This document shows, one piece after another, positions 1-6,878 of a stretch of 13,460 nt of DNA. The notes below the pieces were generated by a model that worked only from the letters and a program-made list of their open reading frames with translations, had not been told where the DNA came from and ran no database searches. Position 1 is the stretch's first letter. Each line of letters opens with the position of its first letter. The translations under genes and the position numbers were made by a program. This DNA is from Pseudomonadota bacterium. GTDB taxonomy: Bacteria; Bdellovibrionota_C; UBA2361; OMIW01. Location: positions 1 to 13,460 of the forward strand of contig OMIW01000114.1 of NCBI GenBank assembly GCA_900299205.1. The letters are read 5' to 3'.

Positions 1-2316
1 AATCGAATTACGAAGCCGCGTCGCCGCGTCATCGTAGGTTGAAACCACTCCCTCAGCCTCAGCCACTAGGGCATCGGTTTGAGCGAATAGCTCCTCCACC
101 TGTGCTTCGATTGACACGATGCTATCGACGTCTCCAGAGCCCAATGGCTGACAAACCTCGTCAATGAGACGAGCTATTTCATCCAAAAGAAGCCGAGGAC
201 CGATCTCTGGCTCCCGAAGCACAAGCTCGGGATTACCCGAAGGGAAGAATCCATGCGTATTGAGCCATGCAAAGATACTCTCTGCAGCCTCAACCACCCG
301 CGTCCTCTTTTCCTTGAGGGTCGTTGGCCAAGCTCCGAGCCGTCGACCATTGATCCGCCTCGCTGTCGCAAGGGAGTCAATGAGTCGCTCCATATCCTCC
401 CTGAGATGCTCGAGGGAGTGCTGGATCGACTCTTGGGGAGCACGCCGCACTAACGATGCAAGTCCTTCGGACTGAGCCCGAACAGCCTTGACCACCCAAT
501 CAGCGGAAATGCCACTCTCTGGAGAAGCAAGCTCGTTGATAGTTTGCTCCATCGCCGGAATGAGCGATTTCGCGGCACACTGGGCTAAGACAATGGCCTT
601 TGCGCCATCGCTGATAATCCGAGCAGCTGGTTCAAGGTGCTCCTCAAATGCGCCGAGCGCATTATTCGCCTCTCGTGCCCGATTGGCGGCGGCGAGGTGG
701 CCTGATTCGGGGTGAAGCACTGCGGGAAGAATGGATTCTTCCACGGCGACACCTGAGAAAAGGCCATCACCCGACCCAGCTTGCAGCTTGGCAGCCGTTT
801 GCAGAGTATGCGCCTTGCTTTCGCAGGAGCGAATTCCAGCCTCGAGCTCACGTTCGGCCTGAGCGAGACGCTTCATAAGCGTATCAGCTTCTCGAAAGCT
901 CACCTGGACCGCCTCAATCAATTCAGTGATCGACAGTTGGCGATCTTCAGCACTCCCGATCGCGACCTCATACCCCGAGTTTAGACCAGAAGAGGTCATC
1001 AGGAGACGCTGAATCTCCTCTCGAGAGACCGTCAGGGACACCTCACCCGCCGTCAGACGCGCGACGTATCGCGGACCGAACGGAAGGAGGTGATGTTGCA
1101 CCCAACCCAAACCGCGGGCATCGAGAACAGCAGTAGCCACCTGCAGGTACTTTTGCAGCGCCACCGTCTGTTCGAGAAGCTGGTCCGTAAGATGGCGCAA
1201 CTTTTCGGCCTCTGCCTTTTGCCTTCCCGTGGCACTGAGAGCCACAAAGGTTGACTGCTCGAGGAGCTCCATGATCCTCTTGACAGCGCTATCGATGTCC
1301 TCCCTTTTTGCTGCCACCTCAGCACTCGCCGTGAGGCGAAGCTGTCGGGTAAGAGCCGCAGAGACCAAAACACCTGCAGCGAGGCTGGCGAGAAGCGCGC
1401 GAGATACAAACAACCAGAAAACTCTGGCAGCAATCTCGCGATCCAACGGCGCACGATAAAGAGCCACCTCCTTCTCGACCGCTTCAGCAGCAGAAGCTGC
1501 CTCAGTGGTCGCACTGATGGAGGTAATTTCCGGGCCCCAATGTATCGGAAGCCCCGCAGCAGACGCTGCCTCAATTGTCGCTGCGCCATTAACGAGATGT
1601 TGAGCCCCATCGAGACGATTCGCCCACGAAGCAACGACCGAATCAGAATAGCCGGGTGGCACGAAGCCCTCCCGCTTAATCCGATCCTGAAGCTCCTGAA
1701 CTGCTCGTCGTGCCTGGCTTACTCTGGCCCCCGCAGCACTGATGGTCGCTTTGTTATCAGCGTCCACCGCCTGCTGCATTCGGGCACCGATTTCGGCAAG
1801 TGCCTCTGGTACTGACGTGCCCTTCTTCCGAATCGCACTGTACTCGTCGAAGGTTTGCTCGTTTGAATACCCAACCTGACGGAGCCGCGGAGCCGTATGG
1901 AAATCCATACGCCCCTTTCCATTCTCGATCAAGTCGTAACGAACAGCAGCAAAGCCGCTTGGAGTCCGCGTGAAGGGGTCAATAATACCTCTTCGGATAA
2001 GATCGCTGTTTTGCAGCGCCCTCACGAGGATCTCAGCATCCCTCGCATGGTTGGTCGATTCCTCGACCACCACGAGCACAAGATTCGGCGCCCGAGCGAT
2101 AAGAGCCTGGTACTCCGGAATCCCCTCCGGATTGCCGACCACGTAAAGCCTTCCTCCACTCCTGAGGGCAGCCTGGAGGTCATTAACGGACTTCAAGTAA
2201 CGAACGGTGACAACATTAAGGGCAGCCGCCCCTGCCACCGCTGGCAAAGCGACCGCCGGAAGCTGCGGAATCATAAAGATCCCTGCCGCAACAAGCGCGA
2301 TGACAATCGTTCTCAT
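1..2316 (-). CDS. Large unrecognised membrane protein, 5' part (772 codons, runs off the left edge)
   Basis: This frame has no stop from the ATG at 2316 to the first base of the window; I checked every triplet. The carboxyl end lies outside. I do not recognise the family. Residues 1-33 form a hydrophobic signal peptide or anchor beginning MRTIVIALVAAGIF. Residues about 35-110 look like a compact alpha/beta domain with hydrophobic strands (RLYVVGNPEG, NLVLVVVEES). Residues about 160-295 are mostly helical and Ala/Glu-rich. One clear membrane helix lies at about 298-323 (WLFVSRALLASLAAGVLVSA). Beyond it come at least 445 helical, charged residues suggestive of coiled coil. This resembles the plan of receptor-like or envelope-spanning scaffold proteins, but I see no HAMP, methyl-accepting, kinase or peptidase motif. 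The chosen ATG is preceded by a weak AAAGG; an upstream in-frame stop lies at 2365-2367. Confidence concerns the gene being real, not its function. Confidence 0.85.
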   Translation of the reverse strand, partial: MRTIVIALVAAGIFMIPQLPAVALPAVAGAAALNVVTVRYLKSVNDLQAALRSGGRLYVVGNPEGIPEYQALIARAPNLVLVVVEESTNHARDAEILVRALQNSDLIRRGIIDPFTRTPSGFAAVRYDLIENGKGRMDFHTAPRLRQVGYSNEQTFDEYSAIRKKGTSVPEALAEIGARMQQAVDADNKATISAAGARVSQARRAVQELQDRIKREGFVPPGYSDSVVASWANRLDGAQHLVNGAATIEAASAAGLPIHWGPEITSISATTEAASAAEAVEKEVALYRAPLDREIAARVFWLFVSRALLASLAAGVLVSAALTRQLRLTASAEVAAKREDIDSAVKRIMELLEQSTFVALSATGRQKAEAEKLRHLTDQLLEQTVALQKYLQVATAVLDARGLGWVQHHLLPFGPRYVARLTAGEVSLTVSREEIQRLLMTSSGLNSGYEVAIGSAEDRQLSITELIEAVQVSFREADTLMKRLAQAERELEAGIRSCESKAHTLQTAAKLQAGSGDGLFSGVAVEESILPAVLHPESGHLAAANRAREANNALGAFEEHLEPAARIISDGAKAIVLAQCAAKSLIPAMEQTINELASPESGISADWVVKAVRAQSEGLASLVRRAPQESIQHSLEHLREDMERLIDSLATARRINGRRLGAWPTTLKEKRTRVVEAAESIFAWLNTHGFFPSGNPELVLREPEIGPRLLLDEIARLIDEVCQPLGSGDVDSIVSIEAQVEELFAQTDALVAEAEGVVSTYDDAATRLRNSI

Positions 2317-2341
2317 AACCTTTAATAAACCGAACCCCACG

Positions 2342-2369
2342 AAGATACCACATTCCCATATAATTCAAA
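2342..2369 (-). promoter_or_regulatory. Weak candidate promoter for the large unrecognised gene
   Basis: On the minus strand TTTGAA (2369-2364) and TATCTT (2347-2342) are separated by 16 bases, with TG one base before the -10 as in extended -10 promoters. The predicted start of transcription would leave a leader of about 20 bases before the ATG at 2316. Both boxes are only partial matches, so this is a guess from position and spacing. Confidence 0.25.
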
Positions 2370-2511
2370 CCAAAAGGCCAAGAAACGGTCCCGTTGAGCC
2401 ACACGCTGAGGCTCATCGCCCGATGCTCGGAGAAATTGAAAAAAAGGGTATCGCTACGCAGAGGGGGGCGGAGCTGAGGTTCCACGAACTACTGCAACTA
2501 TCGGGAAGCAC

Positions 2512-2536
2512 GAATCTTTTTTCAGAAAAAAAATTC
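2512..2536. repeat. 25-bp AT-rich palindrome
   Basis: The sequence is symmetric about A2524: GAAT (2512-2515) faces ATTC (2533-2536), and T6C (2517-2523) faces GA6 (2525-2531). Eleven of twelve positions pair, with one mismatch at 2516/2532. It lies about 200 bases upstream of the large minus-strand gene. It could be a regulator binding site or a weak two-way terminator, because both strands have T-runs. Confidence 0.5.
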
Positions 2537-2601
2537 AATTTAATCGCTCCGCTCACCCACTCTCCCCCGCTGCCGATGGTTTTTCTGGAGGAACCACCGA
2601 C

Positions 2602-2629
2602 CGAGGGCTTTTATGTTTTTGAGCCCTCG
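2602..2629. repeat. Perfect 8-bp inverted repeat with T-rich loop
   Basis: CGAGGGCT (2602-2609) and AGCCCTCG (2622-2629) are exact reverse complements around a 12-base loop made mostly of T on the plus strand. Neither strand has a T-run directly after the stem, so a standard intrinsic terminator is not supported. Confidence 0.45.
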
Positions 2630-2670
2630 AGGTGATGTGCGACGACGACCCGAGGGCATCGCTGAGGCGC

Positions 2671-2853
2671 TCAGCCGACTAACCGATGCCGGACTGTCAG
2701 AAGGGCAGCCGAAAAAGATGCTCGGTATGAGATGAATAAGCTCCGAAGCAACGGGATGAAGTCGCGAGATACCTTGCCTCTGGTCTCAGTTGCATACAAA
2801 CGGAGCTTTTCCCGGAGAGACTCAACTTCTGAGACAAGGGTGCCATCGTCCAA
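2671..2853 (-). CDS. Possible 60-residue small protein or gene remnant
   Basis: The frame starts at TTG (2853), four codons after a TAA stop... specifically TAA lies three codons upstream in frame, so no longer start exists. AAGGGG sits only two bases before the TTG, which is too close for a normal site. The product is amphipathic and charged at first (VSEVESLREKLRLYATETR), then more hydrophobic (DFIPLLRSLFISYRASFSAA), and looks more protein-like than a random frame. I recognise no family. It could be a real small helical protein, the end of a decayed gene, or chance. Confidence 0.22.
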   Translation of the reverse strand: MDDGTLVSEVESLREKLRLYATETRGKVSRDFIPLLRSLFISYRASFSAALLTVRHRLVG

Positions 2854-3248
2854 AGCCCCTTATTTCAAAACCTCTAAGGTATCCCTCCGTCCAGTCCGAT
2901 TCAATGCTCACGATTGGGGCACGGTAGTTTAGCGGCTAGAAACGAAGGGGCAGTGCGCTTTGTCTGTGAGCCGTTTTTGGTTAAAAAAAACTGACACGAG
3001 GAGTTCCACTTTCCGAGTGAGACTGAAGATGCGGCTTTCAGGGCGGTGGAGGCGGAGATGGTGGGAGTCACGGGAGACCTGGGGGCCTCGCCGAGAACAC
3101 TGCCGAACTGCGGTGACACGCACCGGCTATCGGGCTGGTCGACCGATTCAGGTCGGTATCGGTCCGGTAATGATGTCGCCCCCCCAGTTCGCCCCACGTA
3201 CGGGCGACTCTCACCCCCGACGAATTAATAGAAAGAATCCCCCCTCTA

Positions 3249-3767
3249 TCACCACGCAACCACATCTCCCACCGCGATACCCCGTTCCGCTGCAACACCC
3301 GAGGCAAGCTCGACCACATACCGACTCGCTACCCCTGGCACTGCGCGGGGTTCTTCGTTCATGGGGGGGACGCCGGGAAGTATTCCCTGAACCTTTCTCT
3401 CCGAACTAATAAAAATCATGTCCAGCGGAATTTTGGTGTTCTTCATCCAGAAAGCGCGGGGTTCTTCTTGGTCGAAAATAAAGAGCATTCCTCCTGTTCG
3501 CGAAAGCGAATCGCGAAACATCAGCCCTCGTTGCCGAAGCGGTTCGGTATTGGCCACTTCGAGCGCGAACTCGCCGCGCTCGGTACCATCGGGTGCAGTG
3601 AAAGATACCTCAACGGCCGAGTTGCGGGAGCGTGGATCGCCACACCCGATAAGAGTGAGTGGAGTCGCGATGAGAAAGACTACCGCGAGAGCGCTGAAAA
3701 AAAATCGGGGAGCAAACCGGCGCAATGCTTGGGGCATCGCAGGAACGATGGTCGGTGCTGTGCTCAT
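3249..3767 (-). CDS. DUF192 family lipoprotein
   Basis: The 172-residue product matches the DUF192 family from about residue 53 to the end. The family hallmarks are present: RQRGLMFRDSL (78-88), GMLFIFDQ (93-100), FWMKNTKIPLDMIFI (106-120) and a closing strand pair with GDVV. DUF192 domains are small beta-rich proteins of unknown biochemical role, usually exported. The N-terminus has a basic stretch, a hydrophobic segment (about 23-40) and the lipobox LIGC, so Cys42 should be lipidated and the protein anchored in a membrane facing the periplasm. The ATG at 3767 overlaps the stop of the small upstream frame (ATGA), and an AGAGATGG-like site precedes it; Met11 is an alternative start. It is the last gene of the apparent etfBA operon. 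The family call is firm, the function unknown. Confidence 0.93.
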   Translation of the reverse strand: MSTAPTIVPAMPQALRRFAPRFFFSALAVVFLIATPLTLIGCGDPRSRNSAVEVSFTAPDGTERGEFALEVANTEPLRQRGLMFRDSLSRTGGMLFIFDQEEPRAFWMKNTKIPLDMIFISSERKVQGILPGVPPMNEEPRAVPGVASRYVVELASGVAAERGIAVGDVVAW

Positions 3768-3997
3768 GAGCCATCTCTTGCATAATTTTTCGAGCCCTCA
3801 ACCCCACCCATCTTCGACACGAGAGGCGTGCTCGTCACGAAAGACGTGACTGTTGCGAGAGGCGTGACTGTGCTCATCTGGTGCCCTCTCAGCGCTTTGA
3901 CTCGCGAGGTAGCATCCACATACGGTGAGTAAGGCGACAGTCCCAAGACCCTGTCAACACAGTGCAGGCACGGGTCGCACGAGACGTTCGCACTCAT
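3764..3997 (-). CDS. Hypothetical 77-residue protein with a hexapeptide repeat
   Basis: This small frame begins seven bases after the etfA stop codon, has AGGG five bases before its ATG, and ends in an ATGA overlap with the DUF192 gene. That spacing is what a translationally coupled operon gene looks like. The product starts MSANVSCDPCLHCVDRVLGL, with three closely spaced cysteines, and later carries three six-residue units, TVTPLA, TVTSFV and TSTPLV, encoded by an 18-bp tandem repeat. I recognise no family and see no clear signal peptide. Alternatively it is an untranslated spacer that happens to be open. Confidence 0.4.
   Translation of the reverse strand: MSANVSCDPCLHCVDRVLGLSPYSPYVDATSRVKALRGHQMSTVTPLATVTSFVTSTPLVSKMGGVEGSKNYARDGS
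3819..3872. repeat. Three imperfect 18-bp tandem repeats
   Basis: Units at 3819-3836, 3837-3854 and 3855-3872 follow the pattern (A/G)CGAGAGGCGTGACTGT with a few substitutions each; units 2 and 3 share the CGTGACTGT half. Because 18 is divisible by three, the repeat keeps frame in the small minus-strand gene and gives a hexapeptide repeat. Confidence 0.7.
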
Positions 3998-4004
3998 TTC
4001 AGCC

Positions 4005-4991
4005 CTAACCCTTGACCCCCTGAATCGCAGTGGTCAGCGCGGGCGTGGCTTCGAAGAGGTCAGCGACGAGGCCATAGGTTGCTACCTCGAATATCGGAGC
4101 CTCGGGATCTTTGTTGATCGCAACGATAACCTTTGAATCTTTCATTCCCGCGAGGTGTTGGATCGCTCCCGAGATGCCGACCGCGACATACAGCTGGGGG
4201 GCAACTACCTTACCTGTCTGCCCTACCTGCCAGTCGTTCGGAGCATATCCGGAATCGACGGCGGCTCGCGAGGCACCAACGGCGGCACCGAGCACATCGG
4301 CGAGTGGGTAGATGACTTTTTCAAAATTCTCGGCAGACCCCACCGCGCGGCCGCCACTGACGACAACCGCAGCCGATGAAAGCTCAGGTCGTTCCGAGGC
4401 CGAAAGCTCGTATCCGACCACCTCGCCCCGTTCAGGAAGTTCCCCGACGGAGAGCAGCTCCTCTACCAACGCAGCACCCCCTGAAGTTGGTGCAGGTGCG
4501 AATGCGGAAGCGCGAACTGTGACGACCTTCGCTGCAGTGGTGATCTCAACATCAGCGATGACGTCTCCGGCGTACATGGGGCGCCTCAGGGTACCATCGG
4601 GGTTAACCCCGATAATATCTGATGCCTGCCCTGCATCGAGGAGCGCCGCTACACACGGGGCCAGATCTTTCCCCGTGCTTGATGCACCACAGAAGAGGGT
4701 ATCAGCCCCGATCTGCTTCATCGCCGCGACGACGACCGATGCATAGGTGGGGGCGCGATATCGCGCGACCGCAGGGGCATCATACCAATACACCTTCGCG
4801 ACGGTCGAACCGGACAATCGAGCCGCCGCACTGTGCGCCCCTTGACCAATCAGAAGCAGATGCACTGCACCACCACCAGTTGTGGCCGCGAACTCACCCG
4901 CCGCCTGAATGGCACAAAGTGAGCTTTTGCTTATCATCGTCGAGCCATCTGGCTGGGAGGCGATATCTCCCACTACTACGATCGTGCTCAT
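4005..4991 (-). CDS. etfA: Electron transfer flavoprotein, alpha subunit
   Basis: EtfA and EtfB form a soluble FAD-containing heterodimer that takes electrons from acyl-CoA and other dehydrogenases and passes them to the quinone pool through ETF:quinone oxidoreductase (not in this window). The 328-residue product has the usual length. Its C-terminal FAD domain is very close to the mitochondrial type: [10 protein letters not shown] (Arg242), QVGQTGK (255-261), [12 protein letters not shown] (272-283) and [10 protein letters not shown] (about 294-303). I place the start at ATG 4991, which follows GGGGAGAAAGG and gives the normal family N-terminus MSTIVVVGD. The frame stays open upstream to 5114, but those 41 codons are not family-like. 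It lies 129 bases after etfB, with stem-loops in the spacer. Confidence 0.97.
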   Translation of the reverse strand: MSTIVVVGDIASQPDGSTMISKSSLCAIQAAGEFAATTGGGAVHLLLIGQGAHSAAARLSGSTVAKVYWYDAPAVARYRAPTYASVVVAAMKQIGADTLFCGASSTGKDLAPCVAALLDAGQASDIIGVNPDGTLRRPMYAGDVIADVEITTAAKVVTVRASAFAPAPTSGGAALVEELLSVGELPERGEVVGYELSASERPELSSAAVVVSGGRAVGSAENFEKVIYPLADVLGAAVGASRAAVDSGYAPNDWQVGQTGKVVAPQLYVAVGISGAIQHLAGMKDSKVIVAINKDPEAPIFEVATYGLVADLFEATPALTTAIQGVKG

Positions 4992-5120
4992 GACCTTTCT
5001 CCCCTTTTTAAAATCCCTTCGCTGATGCCCTTCATTATCTTGCTTCGCTGCCACCCTCAACTGCCGCCGATTCCCAAAACCCTTTTGCGACACCGCGAGT
5101 GTCCCCTCCGGCACGGGGAA
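4992..5120 (-). other. Structured spacer between etfB and etfA
   Basis: On the transcribed strand three small stems follow the etfB stop: CCCC/GGGG (5103-5118), GACAC/GTGTC with a five-base loop (5089-5103), and CAAAA/TTTTG with a three-base loop (5075-5087). None is followed by a T-run, so none is a clear terminator. The etfA ribosome binding site lies at the other end. A role in mRNA processing, stability or ETF subunit balance is possible but not shown. Confidence 0.4.
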
Positions 5121-5870
5121 CTACAGTACCTTAGCCTCCTCCTGGAGAACCCGCACCAATTCAGCAACATCGGCGACTTTCCGCCCGGCACCCCGTTTTG
5201 GCGGGAGCGAGAGCCTGCGTATCCGCACCGCAGTAGTCGGTGACACCGAGAGCTGCTCAAGCGTGAGCTGCTCAACCGGTTTTTTCTTTGCTTTCATGAT
5301 CCCGGGCAACGATGCATACCGAGGTTCGTTCAGTCTCAGGTCGGTGGTCACCACCGCGGGGAGGGGTATTCGCACCGTCTCAAGGCCTCCATCAACCTCG
5401 CGGGTCACCACTGCGGCACCCCCCTCCACGGTTAATCGCGATGCAAAGGTCGCGATTGACCGATTAAGCCGCATCGCGAGGAGCTGGCCGGTCTGATTCG
5501 CATCGGAATCGATCGATTGCTTACCGAGAATTATCAAAGGATAGTCACCACGGCTTGCAACAGCGGCCAGAACTCGCGAGGCGAGATCAGAATCGAGCTC
5601 ATCATTAAAAACCACATGAAGCCCGCTATCAGCACCCATCGCCATGCCATACCGGAGCTGCTGCTCCGCCGCCTCTGGGCCAATCGTCACAACGACGACC
5701 TCGGTCGCAACGCCGGCTTCCTTAAGACGTAACGCCTCTTCAACCGCGATCTCATCGAAGGGATTTGCTATCCACTTGATGCCATCGGTTTCAATTCGCG
5801 AGCCATCCGCGGCAACCTTCACCTTCACCGCATAATCAGGCACCCGTTTAATCGGAACAAGAATCTTCAT
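5121..5870 (-). CDS. etfB: Electron transfer flavoprotein, beta subunit
   Basis: This is the partner of EtfA; EtfB normally binds AMP and holds the loop that recognises dehydrogenase partners. The 249-residue product shows family motifs throughout: MKILVPIKRVPDY at the N-terminus, NPFDEIAVEEALRLKE (36-51), GKQSIDSDANQTGQ (116-129) and the recognition loop with LPGIMKAKKKP (188-198). The frame can be extended to a GTG at 5876, but the strong AGGAGAGG site directly abuts that GTG and is correctly placed for the ATG at 5870, which also gives the normal start. It is first in the apparent operon etfB-etfA-small frame-DUF192, behind an extended -10 promoter. Gene order and motifs indicate the housekeeping acyl-CoA dehydrogenase-linked type rather than a bifurcating EtfAB. 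Confidence 0.97.
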   Translation of the reverse strand: MKILVPIKRVPDYAVKVKVAADGSRIETDGIKWIANPFDEIAVEEALRLKEAGVATEVVVVTIGPEAAEQQLRYGMAMGADSGLHVVFNDELDSDLASRVLAAVASRGDYPLIILGKQSIDSDANQTGQLLAMRLNRSIATFASRLTVEGGAAVVTREVDGGLETVRIPLPAVVTTDLRLNEPRYASLPGIMKAKKKPVEQLTLEQLSVSPTTAVRIRRLSLPPKRGAGRKVADVAELVRVLQEEAKVL

Positions 5871-5926
5871 TAGCACCTCTCCTTCACCAATACCCCGTCG
5901 CGCTGATATCCTCGCACCACACCGCT

Positions 5927-5935
5927 ATTATATCA
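5927..5935 (-). promoter_or_regulatory. Extended -10 promoter for etfB
   Basis: The minus strand reads TGATATAAT here: a perfect TATAAT (5932-5927) with TG one base upstream, the extended -10 form. There is no good TTGACA-like -35 at 16-18 bases, as is common with extended -10 promoters; AT-rich sequence lies in that position. Transcription would start near 5920, about 50 bases before the etfB ATG. Confidence 0.6.
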
Positions 5936-5942
5936 CCAGACG

Positions 5943-5956
5943 GTAAAAGATTTTAC
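5943..5956. promoter_or_regulatory. Dyad GTAAAA-GA-TTTTAC, candidate operator
   Basis: Two perfect six-base arms around a two-base centre lie directly upstream of the etfB -10, covering the place where a -35 would be. A protein bound here would affect polymerase access. No known operator is recognised. Confidence 0.4.
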
Positions 5957-5969
5957 AAAACTAAGTACC

Positions 5970-5983
5970 TGAGCGCTCACAAT
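5970..5983. promoter_or_regulatory. 10-bp palindrome resembling half-extended LacI-type operator
   Basis: TGAGCGCTCA (5970-5979) is a perfect palindrome, and TGAGCGCTCACAAT (5970-5983) is identical to 14 contiguous bases of the symmetric lac operator. The symmetry ends on the other side. It lies about 40 bases upstream of the etfB -10. A LacI/GalR-family regulator is possible; chance is also possible. Confidence 0.3.
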
Positions 5984-6041
5984 CCAATCCGCAGCCCATG
6001 CTCTGCTGAACATCATTCGCGACCAATCCTCTGAGAATCAG

Positions 6042-6851
6042 CTATCGCTGCGCACCACTGACTCGATGAAGCCCCATATAAATGACAAAAACGACCGCCG
6101 AGACCAGCGCAATCGTCGCACCTGGCGGCGTATCACACAACACCGAGAGTACCACTCCACCAAGCGAGACCCCAACCCCGACCGCGGCTGAGACGGCAAA
6201 CGCTGACCCGATATCAGCGACTGCTACGAGCGCAATCGAGGGTGGCACCACAAGAAGCGAAGAGACAAGCAGTACTCCGACGGCCTTTGATGCGATCACC
6301 ACGGTGCACGCGATTGCAAGGTCGAGTATCAAAAGATACCACCGCGGGCGCACCCCCGTCACCGCAGCGAACTCTTCATCGACCGCAACAAGGACCAATT
6401 CTTTGCGGAGAAGGGATATCGCGAGCAACAGAGGTGCAGCCACCGCCGATACTGTCCCCACGTCGTACCAACTGAGGGGAAGTAACGATCCAAAGAGGGC
6501 ACCGGTGAGCGCGCCACCTGGCTGTTTGCTCAGAAGCACAAATCCGAGGGCCATACTGCCCGTAAACAATACGGCCAGCCGCGCATCCTCTCTCAATTTT
6601 CCCCCACTCCCGAGGACCGAAATCGATGCCGCGAGAAGGCAGGCGTAGCCGGTCGCCCCCCACAGGGGTGGAAGGCCAACGAGCTGCGCGATCCCCGCAC
6701 CCGCGAGCGACGCATGCGATAACCCATCCCCCGCAAACGAGATGCCCCGCACGACAACATACACCCCAACAACGGCGCACAATACCGCCGCAACGGCCGC
6801 GACAAGACACGCCCGCACAACGTAGGTGTCGCTCATTAGCTCGAGTACCAT
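6042..6851 (-). CDS. znuB: Zinc-type ABC transporter permease (ABC-3 family)
   Basis: This inner-membrane protein would form the translocation channel of the metal importer. The 269-residue product is hydrophobic along its length, with about eight membrane helices. It has the family features RGISFAGDGLSHASLAGAGIA (about 35-55) near the N-terminus, a GALFGSLLPLS segment, and the conserved KAVGVLLVSSLLVVPPSIAL helix in the C-terminal half. Length is normal for ZnuB/MntB-type permeases. AAGGAG lies eight bases before the ATG at 6851, and the znuC stop is 27 bases upstream. It is the last gene of znuA-znuC-znuB. Zinc rather than manganese is inferred from the His-rich tail of the neighbouring ATPase. 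No clear terminator follows, so read-through toward etfBA is possible. Confidence 0.93.
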   Translation of the reverse strand: MVLELMSDTYVVRACLVAAVAAVLCAVVGVYVVVRGISFAGDGLSHASLAGAGIAQLVGLPPLWGATGYACLLAASISVLGSGGKLREDARLAVLFTGSMALGFVLLSKQPGGALTGALFGSLLPLSWYDVGTVSAVAAPLLLAISLLRKELVLVAVDEEFAAVTGVRPRWYLLILDLAIACTVVIASKAVGVLLVSSLLVVPPSIALVAVADIGSAFAVSAAVGVGVSLGGVVLSVLCDTPPGATIALVSAVVFVIYMGLHRVSGAQR

Positions 6852-6878
6852 AGGGGTCGCTCCTTCACTCGCCGTGAT

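Larger units (their letters stand above)
2317..3248. other. Gene-poor region of about 930 bases with several inverted repeats
   Basis: Reading both strands I find no convincing long gene here; open frames are short, overlap each other and lack family-like sequence. It holds an AT-rich palindrome at 2512-2536, an 8-bp stem at 2602-2629, a 6-bp stem GCTGAG/CTCAGC at 2661-2675, a GTTTTT/AAAAAC pair at 2973-2991, and a GC-rich stretch at about 3090-3200 with a 7-bp stem GACCGAT/ATCGGTC at 3141-3164. The only candidate gene is the 60-codon frame at 2671-2853. The region could hold a small RNA or the remains of a lost gene; neither can be shown from the sequence alone. Confidence 0.6.

Noticed and set aside
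1053-1634. 193-codon minus-strand frame
   Set aside because: It lies inside the 772-codon open frame in another phase; its Arg/Leu/Ser-rich product is typical of an out-of-phase shadow.
2917-2990. tRNA-like start (GGTAGTTTAGCGGCTAGAA)
   Set aside because: It resembles a D-arm, but no anticodon stem, no GTTCGA-type T-loop and no matching acceptor stem follow.
2960-3409. 149-codon plus-strand frame rich in Arg and Pro
   Set aside because: It overlaps the well-supported DUF192 gene and has shadow-like composition without a family resemblance.
4992-5114. 41-codon N-terminal extension of EtfA
   Set aside because: The extension is basic and not family-like; the ATG at 4991 has a good ribosome binding site and gives the usual N-terminus.
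5870-5876. GTG start of etfB two codons upstream
   Set aside because: The AGGAGAGG site directly touches the GTG, leaving no spacing; it fits the ATG at 5870.
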